Assembly (NCBI GenBank): GCA_963732585.1
Contig: CAVSZY010000003.1
Coordinates: forward strand, 62,001-126,000
Reading direction: 5' to 3'
DNA from: WLMZ01 sp963732585
Lineage (GTDB): Bacteria; Actinomycetota; Acidimicrobiia; Acidimicrobiales; Ilumatobacteraceae
DNA: 64,000 nt
The notes below the pieces were generated by a model that searched no databases, was not told the DNA's origin, and saw only the letters and a list, made by a program, of their open reading frames with translations. Both the position numbers and the translations under genes were made by a program. Positions 45,337 to 53,585 of the stretch are shown here, piece after piece (positions within the stretch are counted from its first letter, which is position 1; every line of letters begins with the position of its first letter).

Positions 45337-46545
45337 TCAGCCCAAGGTCATGTTCGGCTCGCCGGAGGCATTCAAACCCGTGCCGCGTACGCACACGCCG
45401 CCCTTGGGTGTGCCGTTGTTGTAGGCCTGGCGAACACAGTTGCGGATCGCCTTCTCGCCCCAATAGTTGGGGTGCAAAGACTCCTGCACGTAGTACGGGC
45501 CAAACACGGTGCTGAGCGTGCGAATCTGGGCAATCCATTCCGTGTTGTTGACCGCATTGGCTTGCGTCCAGGAGGTCAAGCCCTTCTCCTCGAGCAGGCC
45601 GACCGTGTTCTCGCATAAGCGGCGCCCGTTGAACGAAGCCGCCAGGTCCATGACCTTGACGTTGCTGCCGTTGGCCGCCGCGGCGTTCTTCACGGCGTTA
45701 TTGATCTTGGTCAGGGCGGTGTTGTTGGCCCAGTCGGCATCGGCATTCCAAAAGCCGCAACCTCCGGTGTTCTGGCGGGTGTAGCCGCTCTGGGAGTAGC
45801 GGAAACCCGCCCCGCCGGGGATCGGCGACGGATAGGTCTGGACGACGATCGTGTAGTGCGCTGTGCTGTAACCAGCGTTGGCCATCGCCGTCTTGATGTT
45901 GCCGATCGCCGAGGTGATGACATTCGTTTTCGCGCTCACGTTGGCCGCCGTGAAGTTGGCGGTGACCGACGAGTCGTCGTAGCAGTAGTCCTTCCACCAT
46001 GAGGGCGAGAGCAGGAAGTCCTGCACGCACTGTTGGACGATCGAGGCGAAGTTGAAATCGTTGCCGCCGATCGACAGCTGGATCATCTTCACGTTGTGGG
46101 TGGCGGCGAAGCCCTGCAGGGCTAATGCTTGGCCTTGGCCAGCGGCGCCGTTGTAAAAGTCGAGGCCCGGCTTGAAGTAGCCGTCGCTCGAGGTGTAGGT
46201 GGCAGCCTTGGCGCCGGAGCAGGCCAAATTGAGGCTGTTGACCCCGCCACCGATGTGGATCTCGGCTGCCTTCGAGCGGTGGCAGCGGTTGATCGTCTCG
46301 GCTGTATTGGCAGCGTTGTCGAAGTAGGCGGTGGAACCGAGTGCATCGGAGTAGCTCGAGCTGGCGTTGCTGTTACCCGCCCAACGGCCGCCCTCACCGG
46401 CGATATACGAGTCGCCGACGCTGACCACCCAGGGGCTGCCGACACCTGGCCCGTCAGCGGCCACGGGCTGCGGCGCAAGCACTCCGACGCTGGCGAGAGT
46501 GACGGATGCGGCGAGAGCGAAACGGACTCGGCGTTGACGAAACAC
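45337..46545 (-). CDS. secreted SGNH hydrolase (lipase/esterase)
   Basis: About 402 residues. GTG 46545 is preferred because a GGAG site lies eight bases before it, and it opens a Sec signal peptide (FRQRRVRFALAASVTLASVG, cleavage near PVAA). Family blocks are VVSVGDSYIAGEGGRWAG (nucleophile Ser), SIGGNDFNFASIV (block III Asn) and SLHPNYWGEKAIRNC (block V His). At least six cysteines suggest disulfides in the exported enzyme. It is an esterase or lipase of the Streptomyces-type group; the substrate is unknown. Confidence 0.88.
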   Translation of the reverse strand: MFRQRRVRFALAASVTLASVGVLAPQPVAADGPGVGSPWVVSVGDSYIAGEGGRWAGNSNASSSYSDALGSTAYFDNAANTAETINRCHRSKAAEIHIGGGVNSLNLACSGAKAATYTSSDGYFKPGLDFYNGAAGQGQALALQGFAATHNVKMIQLSIGGNDFNFASIVQQCVQDFLLSPSWWKDYCYDDSSVTANFTAANVSAKTNVITSAIGNIKTAMANAGYSTAHYTIVVQTYPSPIPGGAGFRYSQSGYTRQNTGGCGFWNADADWANNTALTKINNAVKNAAAANGSNVKVMDLAASFNGRRLCENTVGLLEEKGLTSWTQANAVNNTEWIAQIRTLSTVFGPYYVQESLHPNYWGEKAIRNCVRQAYNNGTPKGGVCVRGTGLNASGEPNMTLG

Positions 46546-46614
46546 GATGACACTCCACACTTGTGACAGCGAGCTGCCGAAGACGACACGGGCACCGGTG
46601 TGACCGATGGCATA

Positions 46615-46643
46615 ACGCTAAGCTACTGGCGGGTAACAATCAA
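46615..46643 (-). promoter_or_regulatory. putative sigma-70-type promoter of the SGNH hydrolase gene
   Basis: On the minus strand TTGATT (46643-46638) is followed after 17 bases by TAGCGT (46620-46615), a TANNNT -10 element. Transcription would start roughly 55-65 bases before the GTG. Spacing and both boxes fit the actinobacterial housekeeping consensus; this is a pattern match only. Confidence 0.4.
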
Positions 46644-46684
46644 GTACGGAACGGTGAATTCCATCGCCAACTAGCCTGGACGTC

Positions 46685-47890
46685 GTGCCCCTGACGACCC
46701 CTCAACCGCCATCCGTGGCGGCATACCTCGATCACGCGGCGACGACGCCGTTACGGCCAGAGGCGCTGGAAGCGATGTTGCCGTTCTTGGGTGCCCAATT
46801 CGCCAATCCAAGCGGCTCGCATCGTTTTGCCCGCACGGTCCGCCAAGCCGTCGATGAGGCCCGTGACATGGTCGCCGAGGTGATCGGCTGCGGCCCTGGT
46901 GAGATCGTCTTTACGGGGTGCGGCACGGAGAGCGACAACGCGGCGATCGTCGGTGCGGTGCGGCGCCGCCAGCGCACGAACGGGGCAACTGCTGCGCTGG
47001 CGATCTGCTCGGCGGCCGAACATCACGCCGTGTTGCATGCCGTCGAACACTGCGATGGTGTTGTCATCGAAACCGATCGTTACGCCAGCATCGATCTCGA
47101 TGCCTTGGCGGCGACGTTGGGCGAACATGGCCAGAATGTCGCCGTGGTCGCCGCCATGGCGGTGAACAACGAAGTCGGCTCGATCACCCCGGTCGCCCAG
47201 GTCGCCGCCCTCGTTCGTCGCCTCGCGCCGCAGGCGATCGTGCACAGCGACGCGGTGCAGGCGCCGAGTTGGCTCGATCTGCGAATGATCAGCAGCCACG
47301 TCGACACGCTGGCGTTATCGGCCCATAAGTTCGGTGGCCCCAAGGGCACCGGGGTTCTGATGGTGCGTGACGGGGTGGTCTTGGAACCGTTGCTGTATGG
47401 CGGAGGACAGGAGCGCGATCGTCGCAGTGGAACTCACAACGTCGCTGGCATCGTCGGCTTGGCCACCGCTCTGATGTTGTGCGACGCCGAACGCGACAGC
47501 GAAAACCATCGACTCGGGGGCTTGCGTGACCGCCTCGTCGACCGGTTGATGTCGGCGTTACCCGACGTCATCGAGACCGTGCCCGGCGAGCACAAGGTCG
47601 CCGGTTCGGCGCACCTGTGCATCGCCGACATCGAGAACGAGGCGTTGCTCTACCTCCTCGATGAGGCTGGAATCTGTGCCTCGGCCGCCTCGGCCTGCGC
47701 CAGTGGAGCGATGGAGCCTTCGCACGTGTTGGCGGCGATGGGCGTCGAGCGGCGCTGGGCGCTCGGTGCGCTGCGTCTGACCCTCGGTCGTACAACCACC
47801 GAGAAGGAAATCGATGAGGCCGCAGGCGAGATCATCGCTATCGTCGGTCGCCTGCGTGGCCACACCGCGCGCCAGGAGCACGTCCGATGA
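46685..47890 (+). CDS. cysteine desulfurase (NifS/IscS-like)
   Basis: A 401-residue PLP enzyme from GTG 46685. The PLP lysine is K215 in LSAHKFGGPKGTG, and the persulfide cysteine is C338 in ASACASGAMEPSHVL. It takes sulfur from cysteine and passes it on as a persulfide. Its stop overlaps the mnmA start by 4 bases, so its main acceptor is probably MnmA for tRNA thiolation. The same pairing is known in mycobacteria. Confidence 0.92.
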   Translation: MPLTTPQPPSVAAYLDHAATTPLRPEALEAMLPFLGAQFANPSGSHRFARTVRQAVDEARDMVAEVIGCGPGEIVFTGCGTESDNAAIVGAVRRRQRTNGATAALAICSAAEHHAVLHAVEHCDGVVIETDRYASIDLDALAATLGEHGQNVAVVAAMAVNNEVGSITPVAQVAALVRRLAPQAIVHSDAVQAPSWLDLRMISSHVDTLALSAHKFGGPKGTGVLMVRDGVVLEPLLYGGGQERDRRSGTHNVAGIVGLATALMLCDAERDSENHRLGGLRDRLVDRLMSALPDVIETVPGEHKVAGSAHLCIADIENEALLYLLDEAGICASAASACASGAMEPSHVLAAMGVERRWALGALRLTLGRTTTEKEIDEAAGEIIAIVGRLRGHTARQEHVR

Positions 47891-48963
47891 AAGTCATGAT
47901 CGCAATGAGCGGGGGAGTCGATTCCTCTGTGGCCGCCGCCTTGCTCGTCGAGCAAGGGCACCAGGTCGTCGGTGTGACGATGCGCTTGTGGGGTGGGCAG
48001 AGCGACACCGGATGTTGCAGCGTGTCCGATGTCGATGACGCCCGGCGTGTCGCCCAACAGTTGGGCATCGATCACCTCGTGTTCAACTTCACCGACGATT
48101 TCAACGAACACGTCGTCGAGCCCTATGTGCAGGCGCACGCCGAAGGCACGACGCCGAACCCGTGCATCGAGTGCAATCGTCATCTCAAGTTCGCCCGGCT
48201 CAGCGAACGCGCCAGACTGCTCGGCTTCGACGCCGTGGCCACCGGACACCACGCCCAAATCGTGGCCGACGACCAGGGCCGTTTGCAGCTGGCCAGGGGT
48301 GCTGACCGCGACAAAGACCAAAGCTATGTCGTGCACATGATCGACGATCGCGAGCTGGGCTACACGCTGTTTCCCGTCGGCAGTATGACCAAGGCCGATG
48401 TCCGCGGGCACGCTGCCCGCTTGCAACTGCGCACGGCCACCAAGCCTGATAGCCAGGACGTCTGTTTCATCAGCCAGAGCGCCGGCGGGCGCAGCACCTT
48501 TCTCGGCGATCGCATTCCCTTTCGCCGTGCAGTGGTCGTCGACAAGCAGGGCGCGACGGTGGGCGAGACCGAGGCCATCGAACTGGTCACTCTCGGCCAA
48601 CGCCGCGGCATCGGCCTCGTCGGCGGCGGGCCAAAGCGGTATGTCATCGATATCGACCGGCAGCAGGGTGTCGTCACCGTCGGTGACGACAGCGATCTGT
48701 TCGTCGCGGGTCACGCCGTCGACAAGTTGACCTGGGTGCACGCCGAAGCGTGCGGCGCGCACCCCGACGTGCTCGCCCAATGCAGCGCTCACGGCACACC
48801 GCAGGCAGCATCGCTGAACATCGGCAACGACGGCGCTGTCGAGGTTCGCTGGCAGACAGCGCAACGGCGCATCGCCGCCGGACAGAGCATCGTGCTCTAC
48901 GACCGCTCCGATCGTTACGTGATCGCCGGTGGCCTGGTCGGTCGGGCGCTGACCGCCGCCTGA
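47887..48963 (+). CDS. mnmA: tRNA 2-thiouridine synthase MnmA
   Basis: A 358-residue thiouridylase that thiolates U34 of Lys, Glu and Gln tRNAs with ATP. The PP-loop is MSGGVDSSVAA (8-14), the catalytic cysteines are C93 in TPNPCIECNRHLKF and C193 in DSQDVCFISQ. The start overlaps the desulfurase stop. The C-terminal OB-like part is intact (GGLVGRAL). The downstream gene is convergent, two bases away. Confidence 0.95.
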   Translation: MKVMIAMSGGVDSSVAAALLVEQGHQVVGVTMRLWGGQSDTGCCSVSDVDDARRVAQQLGIDHLVFNFTDDFNEHVVEPYVQAHAEGTTPNPCIECNRHLKFARLSERARLLGFDAVATGHHAQIVADDQGRLQLARGADRDKDQSYVVHMIDDRELGYTLFPVGSMTKADVRGHAARLQLRTATKPDSQDVCFISQSAGGRSTFLGDRIPFRRAVVVDKQGATVGETEAIELVTLGQRRGIGLVGGGPKRYVIDIDRQQGVVTVGDDSDLFVAGHAVDKLTWVHAEACGAHPDVLAQCSAHGTPQAASLNIGNDGAVEVRWQTAQRRIAAGQSIVLYDRSDRYVIAGGLVGRALTAA

Positions 48964-48964
48964 G

Positions 48965-49813
48965 TCAAGCGACGGGAAGTTGACGGTCGGCCGCGGCGTG
49001 CAACACCTTGCCCGGACGGCTCGGCGCGACCAACACGCTGAGCACGTGCAGCGCAGTGCCTTTGGGCTGCTGGCGGGTGGCTGCCTTGGTCACCGTGTCC
49101 ATCTCCGCGAGGACGATTTCCAGCTGCGTGCCCGTTGTCCCGCCGGTGAGATCGGCGGCCTGAGAATCCCCAGGGGCAAGGTGCACGATGCGCAACGCGG
49201 GTGAGCGAAAGAGCATGTTGTCGGCCAGCACGAGGGCATCGTGGACCACCAACCCTGCCGGTACGACCACCAGCCAGCGCCGCGATAGTTGGTGGAAACG
49301 GGGTCCGATGATCACCGCAAAAGCCACCACGAGGCCAGCGAGCAGGACCCCGATGAGCCAACGGCGATCGCCAACGGCGAGCACAGCGCCAACGCCACAG
49401 GCTGCGCCGAGGGCCCAGGTCAGCGCCATCGGCACCAGCATTGGCACGGGCGGCCGCAAGGGAAACCGGTGTTCATCGCCGTAGGCCGATCCTTGGGCGC
49501 AATGGATGCCGACTTCGGCGCTGTACCAGATCACGGCCACCGCACCGCTCAAGGCCACGGCCAACCCGAGCCGCAGGCCGTCGACGCCGGCGATCGCCGC
49601 CAGCAGGCAGCACAGCAGCGGCAGCGGTGCCAACAAGCGTCCGACGGTCAAGCTGACCGTCGACGGCACCAGGCAAGCCAGAAACCCGCTGGCCCACACC
49701 GCCCACAGAACCAGCGCCAGAGCCCAGCGCAGCGTCGTGCCGTGCGCTGACCCCTCGATCAACGGGATCATCGTCAAGGGCAACGCCATCCAGGCGACTC
49801 TCAGCAGCAGCAC
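48965..49813 (-). CDS. multi-pass membrane protein of unknown function
   Basis: About 282 residues from GTG 49813. The first 200 residues hold about six hydrophobic segments (for example WALALVLWAVWASGFLACLV and LLAGLVVAFAVIIG); the last 80 are cytosolic (HLAPGDSQAADLTGG and an RPGKVLHAAADRQ tail). The C-terminal part has a regular beta character suggesting a small soluble domain. No family recognised. It lies between mnmA and the MetE-like gene on the opposite strand. Start uncertain: the frame is open to 49939. Confidence 0.65.
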   Translation of the reverse strand: MLLLRVAWMALPLTMIPLIEGSAHGTTLRWALALVLWAVWASGFLACLVPSTVSLTVGRLLAPLPLLCCLLAAIAGVDGLRLGLAVALSGAVAVIWYSAEVGIHCAQGSAYGDEHRFPLRPPVPMLVPMALTWALGAACGVGAVLAVGDRRWLIGVLLAGLVVAFAVIIGPRFHQLSRRWLVVVPAGLVVHDALVLADNMLFRSPALRIVHLAPGDSQAADLTGGTTGTQLEIVLAEMDTVTKAATRQQPKGTALHVLSVLVAPSRPGKVLHAAADRQLPVA

Positions 49814-49914
49814 CTTCCTTGGGTACCACAGCGGACACTGTTGCGCCAAGCCATCGTTTGATTCGACGGAATCGGGAGAGGCATGACACGATCCTGTGGC
49901 GGAAGGAGGACTCG

Positions 49915-50946
49915 ATGTTGAAGCCTGTCGACAATGCACGCGACGACGAACAACAGCGTGCCGCTGCTGGCATTGGCGGCGGGATGTCGATGGGCATTGG
50001 TAGCTTGCCGTTCCAGTCCTTTCGCGAGGCCTTCGGGCCAGCCCTCGACGGCACCGACATCGCCACCATTCCCACCCTGCCGCGGCGCTCTCCAGCCGAG
50101 AACGGCATCGCCCAAGCGTTGGTCGGAATTCGCGGCATCACCCTCGGCCAATATGGCAGCCTCGCCGTCGACGTCAGCCGCCTCGACGCCGACGCGTACG
50201 TTGCCACCGACCTGTCCGACCCGGCGTTCGCCAGCTTTCGCCACTTCATCAAGCATGCGGCGGATTACGAAGGCCCGCTGAAGTGGCAATTCGTCGGCCC
50301 CGTGACCCTTGGTGCTGTGCTCCACCGAGCGGGTGCTCCCACCGAGTTGGCCTATCAGGTCGCCCAGGTGGCGGTGCGCGACCACTGCGACTACCTGTTG
50401 CGCGAGATCGCCCGCGGCATACCGAATGCCAGTCAGATCGTCATCCTCAACGAGCCGCGGTTTTCCGACTGCGAGTTGCCGCTGGACCAGGCCGTCGATC
50501 TGCTCTCGGGAGCGTTAGCGGCCTTAGAGGCCGATGCCGTGGTTGGCGTTCGCTGTGGGCCCGACCCGGATATCGCCGCGATCCTCGACGCTGGGCCGCA
50601 GATACTGGCCCTGCGCAGCTCGCTCGGCATCATCGAACGGGCTGGGTACCTGCAGCGATTCCTGGGACGCGGCGGCATGATCGCCTGGGGTGCGGTGACC
50701 ACCGATGGGCCCTTGCCATCGACCTCGGAGCGCGCCTGGCGTCGTTTGAGCGAGCTCTGGCGACAACTCGTCGAGCGTGGCTGTGACCCACTGGAATTGG
50801 CTCGCCAGAGCCTGATCACTCCTGAATCGGGGCTCAGCGGGCATACCGCCGAAGGGGCGATCCGCATCCTTCGTTTGACCGCCGAGATCGCCAGCAGGGT
50901 CAAGCAGCAGGCTGGCGGGTCGATGTTGTCGCCTCTCGACCGCTGA
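49915..50946 (+). CDS. MetE/UROD-fold protein of unknown specificity
   Basis: A 343-residue TIM-barrel protein from ATG 49915, after an excellent AAGGAGG site. SMGIGSLPFQSFREA, LKWQFVGPVTLGAVLH and VILNEPRF resemble the C-terminal (catalytic) half of cobalamin-independent methionine synthase, but the N-terminal half is missing. As I recall, M. tuberculosis has a similar protein beside ligA. Genomic position between mnmA and ligA is shared. It may be a methyltransferase with another acceptor; methionine synthesis itself is not assured. Confidence 0.8.
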   Translation: MLKPVDNARDDEQQRAAAGIGGGMSMGIGSLPFQSFREAFGPALDGTDIATIPTLPRRSPAENGIAQALVGIRGITLGQYGSLAVDVSRLDADAYVATDLSDPAFASFRHFIKHAADYEGPLKWQFVGPVTLGAVLHRAGAPTELAYQVAQVAVRDHCDYLLREIARGIPNASQIVILNEPRFSDCELPLDQAVDLLSGALAALEADAVVGVRCGPDPDIAAILDAGPQILALRSSLGIIERAGYLQRFLGRGGMIAWGAVTTDGPLPSTSERAWRRLSELWRQLVERGCDPLELARQSLITPESGLSGHTAEGAIRILRLTAEIASRVKQQAGGSMLSPLDR

Positions 50947-50967
50947 GCCAGTGGCCCGCTGACTATC

Positions 50968-53022
50968 GTGGCCGACGTGCCAATCCCCGACGACCTTCGT
51001 ACCCGCATCGACGCGCTCCGAGCCTCGATCGGCGAGCACAACGAGCGCTACTACACGCTCGACGACCCGCAGATCAGCGACGCCGACTACGACGACTTGG
51101 TGCGCGAGTTGCTGGCGCTCGAAAGTGAGTTTCCGGACAGCGTCGATGCACAGTCGCCGACCCAGACGGTGGGTGGTGCAACCATCGCCGCCTTCGCCCC
51201 GGTACGCCATCGGGTGCCGATGACCAGCCTGGACAACGCGATGGATGGCGAGGAACTGCTGGCCTGGGGTGAGCGCACCCGGCGGGGGCTGCCCGAGCAA
51301 GCCATCGCCTATGTCTGCGAACTAAAGATCGACGGTCTCGCCGTCAGCTTGCGTTATGAGGGCGGTGTGCTGGTCCAGGCGGCCACGCGTGGCGACGGGC
51401 AGGTGGGCGAGGATGTGACCCACAATGTGGCCACGATCGCAGCTATTCCCCATCGTCTGCTGGGCGCTGCGGTGCCAGCGGTCGTCGAGGTGCGCGGCGA
51501 GGTGTTCATGCCCCTGGCCAGCTTCGAAACCTTGAACCGGCGGGCGCTCGAGGCCGGCGAACGTCTGCTGGTCAACCCGCGCAACGCCGCCGCAGGAAGC
51601 CTGCGTCAGAAGGACCCGACGATCACTGCGAGCCGCGAACTGAGTTTTTGGAGCTATCAGGTCGGCGAAGTGATCGCCGGCGACGGCTCCGGTGCCGTTA
51701 CCTTCAGCACCCACGCCGAATCGTTGCAACTGCTGCGCGACCTGGGGCTGGCGGTCAATCCCTCGATCGAAGTTCGTCACTCGATGGACGGCGTCGTCGA
51801 CTTCTGCCAACACTGGCAGAGCCATCGCCACGACCTTGGCTATGAAATCGATGGGTGCGTCGTCAAGATCGATTCGTTGGAACAGCGCGAGCGATTGGGC
51901 TTCACGTCGCGCGCTCCGCGCTGGGCGATCGCCTTCAAGTTTCCACCGGAGGAGCGCACCACGGTCTTGCGCGACATCATGGTCTCGGTCGGGCGAACCG
52001 GACGGGTGACCCCGTTTGCGGTGCTCGAGCCAGTGTTTGTCGGCGGCTCGACCGTGGGCATGGCCACGCTGCACAACCAAGACCAGGTGCGGCTTAAGGA
52101 CGTTCGCCCGGGAGACACCGTCACGGTGCGCAAAGCGGGCGATGTGATCCCCGAAGTGGTCGGGCCCGTGCTGTCGTTGCGTGCGGCGGATTCGCAGTCC
52201 TGGGAGTTTCCGATGACCTGCCCTTGTCCGCTCGGAAGCACCCTGGTGCGCCCTGAGGGGGAATCGAACATCGCCTGCGTGGCCACCGCCTGCCCGTTCC
52301 AACGGGATCAGAAGATCATCTACTTCGCCTCGCGCGGGGCGATGGATATCGAGGGGCTTGGCGAGCGAACCGTGACCCAGCTTTCCGAGGCCGGGCTGGT
52401 TGGCGATGTTGGCGACATCTACTCGCTGACCAGCGAACAGTTATTAACGCTGGAAGGTTTTGCCGAAATCAGTGCCGAGAAGCTGTTGAGCGCGATCGAC
52501 GGCTCGCGGGCTCGACCGCTGCCAAAGCTGTTGACCGCGCTGGGAATCAAACATCTCGGTCCGTCCGCTGCCGAGGCGCTCAGCCGAGCGTTCGGCACGC
52601 TCGACGCGGTGATGAACGCGTCGGAAGCCGATTTGGCCACGGTTGAGGGCGTCGGTGGGGTCATCGCCCGCTCGGTGACCTCGTGGTTTGCGCTCGACAC
52701 CAACCGCGCCGTGATCGACAAGCTGCGTGTCGCCGAGGTCGAATTCGGTCGCGTCGAGGTCCGCCGACTGGCTCAGAGCCTGATCGGCAAGGCGATCGTC
52801 GTCACCGGTGGCCTGGAAAACTTCAGTCGCGAGCAAGCTGAGGCGGCGATCAAGGATCGTGGCGGCAAGAGCCCGGGCAGCGTCAGTGCGAAGACGTTCG
52901 CCGTCGTCGTCGGCAACGATCCAGGGGCGTCGAAATTGGCCAAGGCCACGGACCTCAACATCCCCATTCTCGACGAGGCCGGGTTTCTCATCGTGCTGGA
53001 AACCGGTGAGTTACCGCGCTAA
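50968..53022 (+). CDS. ligA: NAD-dependent DNA ligase
   Basis: A 684-residue replicative ligase from GTG 50968. The adenylation lysine is K120 in CELKIDGLAVSLRYEGG. The OB, zinc-finger, helix-hairpin-helix and C-terminal BRCT (GKAIVVTGGLENFSREQAEA) parts are present. The zinc finger reads TCPCPLGSTLVRPEGESNIA then CVATACPF, so the first pair is C-x1-C rather than the usual C-x2-C. It seals nicks in DNA in replication and repair. Close behind the MetE-like gene (21 bases). Confidence 0.95.
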   Translation: MADVPIPDDLRTRIDALRASIGEHNERYYTLDDPQISDADYDDLVRELLALESEFPDSVDAQSPTQTVGGATIAAFAPVRHRVPMTSLDNAMDGEELLAWGERTRRGLPEQAIAYVCELKIDGLAVSLRYEGGVLVQAATRGDGQVGEDVTHNVATIAAIPHRLLGAAVPAVVEVRGEVFMPLASFETLNRRALEAGERLLVNPRNAAAGSLRQKDPTITASRELSFWSYQVGEVIAGDGSGAVTFSTHAESLQLLRDLGLAVNPSIEVRHSMDGVVDFCQHWQSHRHDLGYEIDGCVVKIDSLEQRERLGFTSRAPRWAIAFKFPPEERTTVLRDIMVSVGRTGRVTPFAVLEPVFVGGSTVGMATLHNQDQVRLKDVRPGDTVTVRKAGDVIPEVVGPVLSLRAADSQSWEFPMTCPCPLGSTLVRPEGESNIACVATACPFQRDQKIIYFASRGAMDIEGLGERTVTQLSEAGLVGDVGDIYSLTSEQLLTLEGFAEISAEKLLSAIDGSRARPLPKLLTALGIKHLGPSAAEALSRAFGTLDAVMNASEADLATVEGVGGVIARSVTSWFALDTNRAVIDKLRVAEVEFGRVEVRRLAQSLIGKAIVVTGGLENFSREQAEAAIKDRGGKSPGSVSAKTFAVVVGNDPGASKLAKATDLNIPILDEAGFLIVLETGELPR

Positions 53023-53028
53023 CCGTTC

Positions 53029-53505
53029 TCAGATAACGGTAAACGTCCAGCTGAACGACTTGGCTTTGCCCGTTCCCTCGACGACCTTCCAGTAGCGCAC
53101 CACAGCGCTGTTCAACCCCGTGTCGAACGCTTCGATCGGTGCGCCTTCGGAAGGTTGGAACGACAGGGTGGCGTTGCCCGGTTCGTAGACCGTTGCCGGA
53201 GGAAGGCTGATCTGCTGACCGGGCTTGGCGGCAGCGGCGAGCTCGCTGATATCGACGACCGGGAGCTCGAGGCCGTTGACGATCAGCACGCCGGTGTAGC
53301 CGCTCTGCAGATCGACGAATACCTTGCCTTGACTGAGCACCTGCGAGGCACCGAGCACCGGATCGATGCTCTCGATTGCCTCGGGCAACGGGGCCAACTC
53401 GTCGTTGGTTTGTGCGCTGTCGAGGGCGACGAAGAGGAGGACGACGCCGACCGCGATGGCCAGGCTGGCGATCAACTGTTTGGGGTCGACACGGGAAAAC
53501 TTCAC
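53029..53505 (-). CDS. membrane-anchored protein of unknown function
   Basis: A 158-residue protein with one N-terminal membrane segment (QLIASLAIAVGVVLLFVALD) and a predicted extracellular beta-rich domain (PPATVYEPGNATLSFQPSEG). It has no cysteines and no lipobox. It is divergent from the PASTA kinase, which suggests a possible cell-surface or division-related role, but no function is assignable. Confidence 0.7.
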   Translation of the reverse strand: MKFSRVDPKQLIASLAIAVGVVLLFVALDSAQTNDELAPLPEAIESIDPVLGASQVLSQGKVFVDLQSGYTGVLIVNGLELPVVDISELAAAAKPGQQISLPPATVYEPGNATLSFQPSEGAPIEAFDTGLNSAVVRYWKVVEGTGKAKSFSWTFTVI

Positions 53506-53585
53506 GGTGGCATTCTCGCCGCGCGGCCGCTGATTCGCACCATCGCGTCCCGACTCCGAACAACAGGCGCTAGCTTCGAGGGATC

